DNA of 11,371 nt from Nanobdellota archaeon. GTDB lineage: Archaea; Nanobdellota; Nanobdellia; Woesearchaeales; JAGLGH01. Shown here one piece after another: positions 5,690 through 11,322 of this stretch. The stretch lies in assembly GCA_023144115.1 (NCBI GenBank), contig JAGLGH010000184.1:1-11371 (forward strand), written 5' to 3'. The notes beneath the pieces are model-generated. The model was not told the DNA's origin, searched no databases, and was given only the letters and a program-made list of their open reading frames with translations. Numbering within the stretch: the first letter of the stretch is position 1; every line of letters begins with the position of its first letter. A program made the translations under genes and the position numbers.

Positions 5690-5697
5690 TTTATATA
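5690..5697 (+). promoter_or_regulatory. TATA box (TTTATATA) for the S26 peptidase transcript
   Basis: TTTATATA with the AAAGA BRE-like lead is identical over 15 bases to the promoter at 2186-2200. The predicted start is near 5720, about 13 nt before the short upstream ORF at 5733 and about 54 nt before the peptidase ATG. This makes the gene one of the few in the window expected to have a leader. Confidence 0.6.
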
Positions 5698-5732
5698 CTG
5701 ATTCTGGTTCCTGTTTTTAAATTAATTATTAA

Positions 5733-5777
5733 ATGGTAGTAACCCTAAACACTCAGATTATTACTCAACAAAAATGA
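5733..5777 (+). CDS. Upstream ORF (14 codons) overlapping the S26 peptidase start
   Basis: ATG at 5733 to TGA at 5775-5777 encodes MVVTLNTQIITQQK. Its stop overlaps the ATG of the S26 peptidase as ATGA (5774-5777). It is the first ATG after the predicted transcription start near 5720. The main gene has no Shine-Dalgarno and no in-frame upstream start, since its frame is closed by a TAA at 5723. The simplest reading is a leader ORF that delivers terminating ribosomes to the downstream ATG. The peptide itself need not have a function. The ORF is short enough that chance cannot be ruled out. Confidence 0.4.
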   Translation: MVVTLNTQIITQQK

Positions 5778-6334
5778 AAAAAACAATATTGCTTATAGTG
5801 ATCGTATTTATTGCAGGATGGTGCGTAAATAGTGCATATTCTCAGATTTCTTATAATAGTAATCAGGATATCAATCAGACAATAGGATTAAATGAAGAGC
5901 CTACAGACGATACATTATCTCAAACAATCACAGATACAATCTCTGTTTTTTTTAATGAACCGCCAGAGCAAATATCTCCTTTTGACCATATAAAAGAGAA
6001 TCAGATTCATGTTTTTCAGGACAGAATAATTATTGACCTTAAGGATGCAGAATGGGCAAGATTTACAGACACGAATTCAATGGACCCTGTGATTGATGCA
6101 AATTCTCATGCTATAGAGATAATTCCAATATCAACTAATCAGATACATGAAGGAGACATAGTCTCATATAAGTCAAAATATGCTGAGGGTACAATAATTC
6201 ATAGGGTTGTTGAGATTGGAGAAGATGAAGAAGGCTGGTATTGCAGGATGAAAGGAGATAACAATAAGATGCAGGATCCTGGAAAGATAAGGTTTGAGCA
6301 GATACAAAGGGTTGTTGTTGCTATAATCTATTGA
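5774..6334 (+). CDS. Signal peptidase I-like S26 family serine peptidase
   Basis: A 186-aa membrane-anchored protein. Residues 4-22 form a single hydrophobic N-terminal helix (signal anchor or signal peptide, ending near SAYS). A polar, Thr/Asn/Glu-rich linker of about 65 residues follows. The catalytic core then shows the S26 boxes: box B NSMDPVI with Ser102, GDIVSY (127-132), box D IIHRVVEIG with His143, and box E KGDNNKMQDPG with Asp162 and Asp168. Having His where bacterial LepB has Lys is the archaeal/ER Sec11 type, so the enzyme should use Ser-His-Asp. The core faces outside the cytoplasm, and cleavage of secreted preproteins is the family role. The long linker is unusual for Sec11, so this may be a specialised processing peptidase instead of the housekeeping enzyme. 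A 14-codon ORF overlaps its ATG. Confidence 0.85.
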   Translation: MKKTILLIVIVFIAGWCVNSAYSQISYNSNQDINQTIGLNEEPTDDTLSQTITDTISVFFNEPPEQISPFDHIKENQIHVFQDRIIIDLKDAEWARFTDTNSMDPVIDANSHAIEIIPISTNQIHEGDIVSYKSKYAEGTIIHRVVEIGEDEEGWYCRMKGDNNKMQDPGKIRFEQIQRVVVAIIY

Positions 6335-6372
6335 ACAAAAATCTGCTTAGCAAATTCTTGTAACATAACATT

Positions 6373-6380
6373 TTTATATA
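6373..6380 (+). promoter_or_regulatory. TATA box for the map operon
   Basis: TTTATATA is centred about 26 nt upstream of the ATG at 6403, matching the leaderless pattern. It should drive both the methionine aminopeptidase and the S66 peptidase genes. Confidence 0.65.
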
Positions 6381-6402
6381 CAGGCTTTTTATTATATACA
6401 TT

Positions 6403-7299
6403 ATGGAATATCCTGAAAATATTGATGATTGGAGAGAAGCAGGGAAACTTGCTGCTAAAGCACTCCAATTTGGATTAAAACAAATAAAACCAGGGATTAA
6501 GCTTATTGATGTTGTAGATAGTGTAGAACAGGAGATAATCGCAATGGGTGGAGAAATCGCTTTTCCTGCGCAAATATCATGTAATGCAATAGCTGCTCAT
6601 TTCTGCCCAAATCTGGATGATGACATTATATTTAAAGATCAGGTCGCAAGCCTGGATGTGGGAGTGCATATTAATGGAGCAATTGGAGACAATGCCAGAA
6701 CAATTGATCTTAGCGGGCATAACACTGAACTTGTCAAAGCAAGTGAAGAAGCTCTTGATAATGCGCTAAAGACTATAAAAGCAGGGGTAACTTTAGGTCA
6801 GATAGGAAAAGTCATCAAGGACTCTATAACAAAATATAATTTCTTACCAATCCATAATCTTGGAGGTCATGGTCTTGGCATATATAATATCCACTGCAAG
6901 CCTACAATCCCGAATTATGATACAGGTAACAGCACGCAACTAAAAGCAGGCCAGATAATAGCAATTGAGCCATTCGCAACAAACGGCGCAGGAATGATAT
7001 ATGAATCAGATAAGAGCACAATATTTGCCAAGGTTCAGAAAAAGCCTGTAAGAAATATTTTCACAAGACAGGTGCTTGCTGAAATCTTAAAATATAAAGA
7101 TCTTCCATTCACAACAAGATGGCTGTTAAGGAAATTTCCTGCAATAAAAGTCAATTTTGCATTAAAGGAAATGCTCAACTTAGGAGTAATCAGGGATTAT
7201 CCTCCGCTGCTTGATCAGAATAAAGGCATTGTAACACAGGCAGAGCATACAGTCATGGTTACAGATGACGGATGCGAGATATTGACAAAAAGAGATTGA
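6403..7299 (+). CDS. map: Methionine aminopeptidase, type 2 (archaeal)
   Basis: A 298-aa cytosolic metalloenzyme (family M24A) that removes N-terminal Met from nascent proteins with a small second residue. The pita-bread-fold ligands are all present: Asp85 (SLDVGV), Asp96 (GDNA), His156 (GGHGLGIY), Glu189 (AIEPFA) and Glu281 (QAEHTVMV). The substrate-binding histidines are at His66 (AAHFCPN) and His164 (YNIHCKP). The insertion between about 205 and 268 (TRQVLAEILKY...FPAIKVNFALKEML) is the helical subdomain that marks type 2 enzymes of archaea and eukaryotes. Length and order are normal for archaeal map. The ATG at 6403 is fixed by the TATA box. The gene is followed 5 nt later by the S66 peptidase, so co-transcription is likely. 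This is a housekeeping gene and strong evidence for an archaeal host. Confidence 0.97.
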   Translation: MEYPENIDDWREAGKLAAKALQFGLKQIKPGIKLIDVVDSVEQEIIAMGGEIAFPAQISCNAIAAHFCPNLDDDIIFKDQVASLDVGVHINGAIGDNARTIDLSGHNTELVKASEEALDNALKTIKAGVTLGQIGKVIKDSITKYNFLPIHNLGGHGLGIYNIHCKPTIPNYDTGNSTQLKAGQIIAIEPFATNGAGMIYESDKSTIFAKVQKKPVRNIFTRQVLAEILKYKDLPFTTRWLLRKFPAIKVNFALKEMLNLGVIRDYPPLLDQNKGIVTQAEHTVMVTDDGCEILTKRD

Positions 7300-7304
7300 T
7301 TCTT

Positions 7305-8270
7305 ATGATTCCAGATAAACTCAAAAAAGGAGATACAATTGGCATAGTAACACCTTCAACGCCGATTACACCAGACTATAAGCAATTTTTTGATAATCTA
7401 ATTGAATATTTTAATCAGTTGGGTTTTAATGTTGTTTTTGCAGAAAATGCTCTTGCTATAGATAAATATGGAGTTTCAGGAGGTTCTGTTGCCCAAAGAG
7501 CTGAAGATATCAATAATATGTTTAAAGATGATAAAATTAAGGCAATTTGGTGTGCTCAAGGAGGACATACTGCAAATCAGATTCTGGATTTTATAGATTA
7601 TGAATCAATCAAAAATAACCCTAAAATTTTCATGGGTAAGAGTGATATAGATATGTTATTATTAGCCATCAATAAAATGACTGGATTAATTACATTCCAT
7701 GCATCAGACCCTAAGCTGGGAAAAGCTACTGATTTTGATTTTGAATATTCACAAAAAGCTTTCAATGACAGGTTAATCAAAGGAAAAATAGGTCTGATTG
7801 AGAAATCTTCTGAATGGAAATGCATTCGTGAAGGAAAAGCAACAGGCAGGATTATAGGCTGTAACTTAATGACTATTCTAAAATTAGCAGGAACAAAATA
7901 CTTCCCTGATTTCAATAAAGCAATCTTATTTCTGGAAGACTATACCTCTGATATTAGAGAGATAATCTATAAATTAACACAACTAAAACAGATAGGTGTT
8001 TTTGATAAGATCTCTGGCATAGTCATAGGATATATTTATGGATTTCAGGATAAGAGATTCTTAGAGAAGAATCCAAAGATAGATAAAAACGGGAATAAAG
8101 TGAATTTTGAAGATGTTGTCCTTGATATCACAAAAGAGTATGATTTTCCAATCTTAAAGATTAATGAGTTTGGACATTATTGCCCTAATGCTTTTATTCC
8201 AATCAACTGCAAAGCAGAAGTTGACGCAACAAATCTAAGCCTTGAAATAATTGAGGATTGCGTGAAGTAA
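7305..8270 (+). CDS. S66 family peptidase (LD-carboxypeptidase / MccF-like)
   Basis: A 321-aa serine peptidase of family S66. The N-terminus MIPDKLKKGDTIGIVTPST is the standard family opening, so the ATG at 7305 is preferred over one at 7272 that would overlap map by 28 nt. The triad is visible: Ser113 in MGKSDIDMLL, Glu211 in FLEDYTSD, and His291 in NEFGHYCPNAFIPINC. The segment WCAQGGHTANQIL (82-94) matches the conserved Gly-Gly loop. The length fits the longer MccF-like branch, which cleaves microcin C or related aminoacyl nucleotides, as well as LdcA-type murein LD-carboxypeptidases. Archaea lack murein, so a role in peptide recycling, self-protection or handling of bacterial wall fragments is inferred. 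It lies 5 nt after map and probably depends on that promoter. Confidence 0.92.
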   Translation: MIPDKLKKGDTIGIVTPSTPITPDYKQFFDNLIEYFNQLGFNVVFAENALAIDKYGVSGGSVAQRAEDINNMFKDDKIKAIWCAQGGHTANQILDFIDYESIKNNPKIFMGKSDIDMLLLAINKMTGLITFHASDPKLGKATDFDFEYSQKAFNDRLIKGKIGLIEKSSEWKCIREGKATGRIIGCNLMTILKLAGTKYFPDFNKAILFLEDYTSDIREIIYKLTQLKQIGVFDKISGIVIGYIYGFQDKRFLEKNPKIDKNGNKVNFEDVVLDITKEYDFPILKINEFGHYCPNAFIPINCKAEVDATNLSLEIIEDCVK

Positions 8271-8306
8271 AGCGAAAATAGAATTAGAATTTAGAAGCAA
8301 AAACCT

Positions 8307-8930
8307 CTAGTTCTTTTTTAGGTTATTTTTTATCATTTCGACAATTTCTGGAAATTCAGATATCTTGAAATGTCCATTTTTACTTTCATAGATTATGATA
8401 TTTGCATTTTTTAATTTTTTTCTGAATTTTTCTGTATGAGATACAGGAACAACATCATCATCTTTTGAGAATAGTAAGTTCAAGTTTGGGGAATTTTTTT
8501 CAATCATTGAGATATCTGATTTAAGTTTAAAACCACCTACTAAATCTTCTCCTGGCAGAGTATTATCAAATGCAGAACCAATCAAATAAAGCGATAATAT
8601 CTTTTTTGGTAACTTATTTTCTGACAAATATTTTGCGAGAAAAGTTCCGCCTAAAGATTGACCAATCAAGATGATGTTATTTCTCAGATGAGAGAAATAT
8701 CTTTCAAAATGAATTTTCCATTCTTCATATTTTGCATTATCTTGTAAAGGCATACGTGGTCTGATAATCTCACAATATTCCCCCAACTTCTTATTTAGAT
8801 AATCATCACTCCAGCGTATTTTTTCCTCAATTGATATATTCCTAGTTTTCAAGTAATGCAAATAATCTTTCTTATTCTTGAAAGTCATTCCGCCATGAAT
8901 TATAACTATCTGAGTTTTCTCTTTTTCCAT
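8307..8930 (-). CDS. RBBP9/YdeN-type alpha/beta serine hydrolase
   Basis: A 207-aa alpha/beta hydrolase. The oxyanion-loop motif IIHGG is at 10-14. The RBBP9/YdeN family signature RPRMPLQDNAKYEEW (57-71) precedes the nucleophile elbow GQSLGG (90-95, Ser92). The acid is in SKDDDVVP (155-162, Asp158 or Asp159), and the histidine in NGHF (His187). The order and the short length without a cap domain are typical. Substrates of this family are poorly defined (esters or peptides). It starts 6 nt after the stop of the HAD hydrolase, with no Shine-Dalgarno, so it is the second gene of an operon and translated by coupling or reinitiation. The converging S66 gene ends 36 nt beyond it. No signal peptide is present. 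Confidence 0.88.
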   Translation of the reverse strand: MEKEKTQIVIIHGGMTFKNKKDYLHYLKTRNISIEEKIRWSDDYLNKKLGEYCEIIRPRMPLQDNAKYEEWKIHFERYFSHLRNNIILIGQSLGGTFLAKYLSENKLPKKILSLYLIGSAFDNTLPGEDLVGGFKLKSDISMIEKNSPNLNLLFSKDDDVVPVSHTEKFRKKLKNANIIIYESKNGHFKISEFPEIVEMIKNNLKKN

Positions 8931-8936
8931 CTTAAT

Positions 8937-9629
8937 TTACCGAATTATCTCTGCAAGTTCTTCAGGTTTTTCTATAGAATAATCTGCATATTCTTCCTCT
9001 CTTCCTGCAGGATGGCCCCATTTCACAAATATTGATTTAGCTCCTGTTCCTTCTACTCTTTCCAGGTCACTTATCTTATCTCCTAATAGATAAACAATCT
9101 CCCCATGAAGGCTTAATTCTTTGATGTCAGCTAATTCATCTGCTCCAAGAATAGGCGGTTGGCCATAGGTATAATCAAATTCAAAAGGCATACCTGCAAT
9201 CTGCAGCATGCCTGAAATGATATCAGTTCTTACTCCAGAAACAATCGCAAGCTTGTATCCTGCATCTCTTATTCTTTGCAACTGCTCAATCAAACCTTTG
9301 GGAATAATATTCATGCCATATTTTTTTGCTGCCATATACATACCAATCTGAAACAGGTTTGTAGATATCTGATTCTGGCAGCCTTTACCACCAAGTTCCA
9401 TAACTTCAGAATCATTTTTCCTATATCTAATAATCATATCTTTTGTTATTCCAGTTAGGTTCTCAACAAACTCCCTGTTAATCTGATATAATTCCTCAGG
9501 ATTTGCATGCTCATCTTTTGGAGGCAATCCTCTCTGAAGAAGTTCTGCTCTAAATTTATTTGCTTCTTCTATTATTTCTGCCTTAATCAATGTACCTGCA
9601 AAATCAACAATTACTATTTTATCTGCCAT
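8937..9629 (-). CDS. HAD-superfamily hydrolase with DxAGT motif
   Basis: A 230-aa HAD-fold protein. Motif I is VDFAGTLI with nucleophile Asp9. Position +2, normally Asp in phosphatases, is Ala11. Motif II is the Ser in IVSG (Ser131), and motif IV is GDKISDLE with Asp184 and Asp188. A helical C1 cap spans about 17-110. The DxAGT form of motif I is known from phosphonoacetaldehyde hydrolase, which uses a Schiff-base Lys in the cap. Whether a suitable Lys exists here cannot be decided by eye. Loss of the +2 Asp argues against an ordinary phosphomonoesterase. Overall length and cap fit the Gph/phosphonatase-like group. The gene has its own TATA box 28 nt upstream and leads the operon with the serine hydrolase. 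Substrate unknown. Confidence 0.85.
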   Translation of the reverse strand: MADKIVIVDFAGTLIKAEIIEEANKFRAELLQRGLPPKDEHANPEELYQINREFVENLTGITKDMIIRYRKNDSEVMELGGKGCQNQISTNLFQIGMYMAAKKYGMNIIPKGLIEQLQRIRDAGYKLAIVSGVRTDIISGMLQIAGMPFEFDYTYGQPPILGADELADIKELSLHGEIVYLLGDKISDLERVEGTGAKSIFVKWGHPAGREEEYADYSIEKPEELAEIIR

Positions 9630-9653
9630 ATTTGCATTTAGAATGACTTATCC

Positions 9654-9661
9654 TTTTAAAT
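9654..9661 (-). promoter_or_regulatory. TATA box for the HAD/serine hydrolase operon
   Basis: On the minus strand ATTTAAAA, preceded by AAAAG, is centred about 28 nt upstream of the ATG at 9629. The transcript should start at or near the ATG. Confidence 0.55.
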
Positions 9662-9681
9662 CTTTTCTTTCCTTAGAGTTT

Positions 9682-9699
9682 AATTTGAAAAATCAAATT
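9682..9699 (-). terminator. Hairpin over the stop codon of the PAS gene
   Basis: AATTTGA-4 nt-TCAAATT is a perfect 7-bp stem whose loop is TTTT on the minus strand. It spans the TGA of the PAS gene (9693-9695). It could mark the 3' end of that transcript just ahead of the HAD promoter. It is all A/T except one pair, so it would be weak. Confidence 0.3.
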
Positions 9700-10259
9700 C
9701 TTTCTTTTTCAAGTTCATGTATCTTGTCTTTCAGTTCAGCCATCCTGATTTCCCTGTGTTCCATAAGATCACTGATTTTTTCCATATCCTCACTAAGATC
9801 ATCAAACTCATCAATTATCTTTTGCTCCTTAAGTTTTCTTGATGTTATTTCCCTAAAAAAATGGATGCATGCAACAACATTTTTATTATGTATGCAAGGG
9901 TCTACAATCATTTCCCAGTATTTTCCACTATTATGCTGACAAAACTCAATTTTTTTGCTTTTCTTCTCTTTAATAGAATCTGAAAATGGGCATGCACCAT
10001 TCTGCTCTTTTACTCCACAACAATCAAATACATCAAAACATTTTTCTCCAATAACAGAATCTGTGCTCTTATCTATGCATTTCAAGAATGCTTTATTTGC
10101 AAACATTATATCAAAATCATTATTTAGAATTATGGTAGGATTAGATATAACATTCAATACTTTCATGCAGCCAACCCTAAGAGCTGCCTTTTCCTGCTCT
10201 GTCATCTGGCTTTCATCGTCAGAAAACAGATTTATACAATCATCAAAATTTTTGAGCAT
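9693..10259 (-). CDS. Cys-rich PAS-domain protein with C-terminal coiled coil
   Basis: A 188-aa protein with one PAS domain at about 33-140: NPTIILNNDFDIMFANKAFLK opens the fold, and HFFREITSRKLKEQ is the usual exit helix. Within it GEKCFDVFDCCGVKEQNGACP holds Cys74, Cys80, Cys81 and Cys90. This matches the GxxCYxxxx...CP pattern of a redox- or metal-associated PAS subgroup. Cys107, Cys122 and Cys131 bring the total to ten with the remaining three. Residues 146-188 form a coiled coil (EDMEKISDLMEHREIRMAELKDKIHEL). This resembles the linker that joins PAS to kinase domains in bacterial and archaeal sensors, but the protein ends there with no kinase or other output domain. It may be a stand-alone sensor acting by dimerisation. 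There is no membrane segment. A TATA box lies 27 nt upstream. Confidence 0.85.
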   Translation of the reverse strand: MLKNFDDCINLFSDDESQMTEQEKAALRVGCMKVLNVISNPTIILNNDFDIMFANKAFLKCIDKSTDSVIGEKCFDVFDCCGVKEQNGACPFSDSIKEKKSKKIEFCQHNSGKYWEMIVDPCIHNKNVVACIHFFREITSRKLKEQKIIDEFDDLSEDMEKISDLMEHREIRMAELKDKIHELEKERI

Positions 10260-10282
10260 AGTAGAACACTATCAAAATACCC

Positions 10283-10290
10283 ATTAAATA
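10283..10290 (-). promoter_or_regulatory. TATA box for the PAS gene
   Basis: TATTTAAT on the minus strand is centred about 27 nt upstream of the ATG at 10259, consistent with a leaderless transcript. A long hairpin (10333-10365) lies about 40-80 nt further upstream. Confidence 0.5.
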
Positions 10291-10332
10291 CTTTACGCAA
10301 ATTAGTGGATAAGTTTTTTAGAATTAAGATAA

Positions 10333-10365
10333 GATTTCAAGAAATTTGATAAATTTCCTGAAATC
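10333..10365. repeat. 33-nt hairpin/inverted repeat between two minus-strand genes
   Basis: GATTTCAAGAAATTT-gat-AAATTTCCTGAAATC is a 15-bp stem with one A/C mismatch and a 3-nt loop. It lies 12 nt past the stop of the Lys-rich protein gene. On the minus strand six T residues (10371-10376) come before the hairpin, not after it, so it is not a classical intrinsic terminator. It may protect the 3' end of that mRNA, or be a dimeric operator for the PAS gene, whose TATA box is about 43 nt downstream. Confidence 0.55.
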
Positions 10366-10376
10366 CTGATAAAAAA

Positions 10377-10706
10377 TTACCTTTTTTTCACTGCCTTTTT
10401 CTTCACAACTTTTCTTTTTACAGATTTCTTAGCAGGTTTTTTCTTCTTTGGCGCTGCTTTTTTAGCAGGGACTATCATTATCATGTCCTGTATCTGTTTC
10501 TTTGCTTTTGCCTGAATCTCTTTTGCCTGCTTTCTTGCTTTGAGTTCTGCTTCTTTCATCATCCTTACAGATCTAACCCTAATCTCATTTACTTTTTTAA
10601 TCGCTTTTTGATTAAGCCCTTTTTTCTTAGCAATTACAGCAGCAGCTGTCACTGCAGCAATACCTGCAGCAGCAATCCCTAAACCTACTTTTGTTTTTTT
10701 CTTCAT
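10377..10706 (-). CDS. Membrane-anchored Lys/Ala-rich protein with histone H1-like tail
   Basis: A 109-aa protein. The frame can be opened by a TTG at 10730, but the ATG at 10706 has a GGGGTGA Shine-Dalgarno 8 nt before it and is preferred. After MKKKTKVG, residues 8-26 are a Gly/Ala/Val-rich hydrophobic segment likely to be one transmembrane helix. Residues 27-78 are a charged helix (KEAELKARKQAKEIQAKAKK). Residues 80-109 are almost entirely Lys/Ala/Pro/Val (PAKKAAPKKKKPAKKS), resembling the C-terminal tail of histone H1 and bacterial HU/AlgP-like proteins. Such tails bind DNA or other polyanions. With an N-terminal anchor, one inference is tethering of nucleic acid or ribosomes to the membrane. 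The family is not recognised. Confidence 0.7.
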   Translation of the reverse strand: MKKKTKVGLGIAAAGIAAVTAAAVIAKKKGLNQKAIKKVNEIRVRSVRMMKEAELKARKQAKEIQAKAKKQIQDMIMIVPAKKAAPKKKKPAKKSVKRKVVKKKAVKKR

Positions 10707-10714
10707 CTTGTGAT

Positions 10715-10721
10715 TCACCCC
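10715..10721 (-). promoter_or_regulatory. Shine-Dalgarno GGGGTGA for the Lys-rich protein
   Basis: On the minus strand GGGGTGA lies 8 nt before the ATG at 10706. It matches the archaeal GGTGA anti-16S core and decides against the TTG at 10730, which would place this site inside the coding sequence. Confidence 0.65.
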
Positions 10722-10780
10722 TTTTGTCAAGATATGACTCTATTATGTATTTATGAAACTCCATACTTATTAAATTATCG

Positions 10781-10788
10781 TTTATATT
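10781..10788 (-). promoter_or_regulatory. Possible TATA box for the Lys-rich protein gene
   Basis: AATATAAA on the minus strand predicts a start near 10758 and a leader of about 50 nt carrying the GGGGTGA site. A second AT run near 10748-10756 is an alternative, giving a leader of about 20 nt. Only one of them need be used. Confidence 0.3.
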
Positions 10789-10815
10789 TGAAAAAAGTGA
10801 GAGAAAAACAAAAGA

Positions 10816-10823
10816 TTTATATT
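10816..10823 (+). promoter_or_regulatory. TATA box (TTTATATT) for the 158-aa orphan gene
   Basis: TTTATATT after AAAAGA shares its core with the promoters at 2191 and 5690. It is centred about 26 nt upstream of the ATG at 10846, so the transcript should be leaderless. Confidence 0.6.
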
Positions 10824-10845
10824 CAAGTTAAATAAATATAGTAGT

Positions 10846-11322
10846 ATGACATTCGCAAGAAAGATTGAAAAATGTATTAAAGACTTAGAAACACAAAAAC
10901 AGAGGCTAAAAAACGGATTGGGAATTTCAAACAAAAATATATATTTAAAAATACTGCATGAATATTTAGAATATCTGGGAAAACTTATGGCTGAAGAAAT
11001 AGAGGAGATTTATGAAAAAAATAAATCTGGAAAGTATAATATCATCCCAGGATTAAATACATTAAGAGATGGAATTAATCTCTGGTATCAATATGAAGCA
11101 AATGTTCTAAAATCTGAAATTCTATTAGAAGAGCGAGGGGTTGCGCAGGAAAACTTTAAAGAACTAGACCGTATGAAAGTTAAGATGGACATAGCAGTTA
11201 AAGATTATCCTAACTATGATTTAAAAATAATACAAAACCAAGTAACAGTATTATTATTAAAAGGAGATTTTTCTATGAGAGCATCCACAAATAGAATTCG
11301 AGTCAATATAGAAAAGTTATAG
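10846..11322 (+). CDS. Hypothetical helical protein, 158 aa
   Basis: A 158-aa soluble-looking protein that I do not recognise. It appears largely alpha-helical: MTFARKIEKCIKDLETQKQRLKNG at the N-terminus, IYLKILHEYLEYLGKLMAEEIEEIYEKN in the middle, and a basic C-terminus MRASTNRIRVNIEKL. There is no signal peptide, membrane segment or catalytic motif, and a single Cys (10). The start is fixed by a TTTATATT box about 26 nt upstream. It is transcribed away from the Lys-rich protein gene across a shared 139-bp divergent region. A role as a scaffold or adaptor is possible from the helical make-up, but nothing specific supports it. Confidence 0.7.
   Translation: MTFARKIEKCIKDLETQKQRLKNGLGISNKNIYLKILHEYLEYLGKLMAEEIEEIYEKNKSGKYNIIPGLNTLRDGINLWYQYEANVLKSEILLEERGVAQENFKELDRMKVKMDIAVKDYPNYDLKIIQNQVTVLLLKGDFSMRASTNRIRVNIEKL

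Noticed and set aside
2206..5744. GTAGTAACC shared after the promoters at 2191 and 5690
   Set aside because: The 9-base match lies at different distances from the two TATA boxes, so a shared regulatory element is not supported; only the promoter core repeat is kept.
7272..7304. Earlier ATG for the S66 peptidase
   Set aside because: Family members start at the MIPDKLKKGD position, and the extra 11 residues would be translated from the end of map.
7598..7915. 105-aa minus-strand ORF inside the S66 gene
   Set aside because: Antisense shadow of a gene with an intact catalytic triad.
8304..8325. AACCT...AGGTT inverted repeat between convergent genes as a terminator
   Set aside because: Only a 5-bp stem with a long loop, partly inside the coding end of the serine hydrolase; too weak to call.
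9643..10287. Two plus-strand ORFs (98 and 110 aa) over the PAS gene
   Set aside because: Both are antisense to a PAS domain with clear motifs; they are Ser/Phe-rich in the manner of complementary-strand frames.
10707..10730. TTG start for the Lys-rich protein
   Set aside because: The ATG at 10706 has a GGGGTGA site at proper spacing, which would be inside the coding region if TTG were used.
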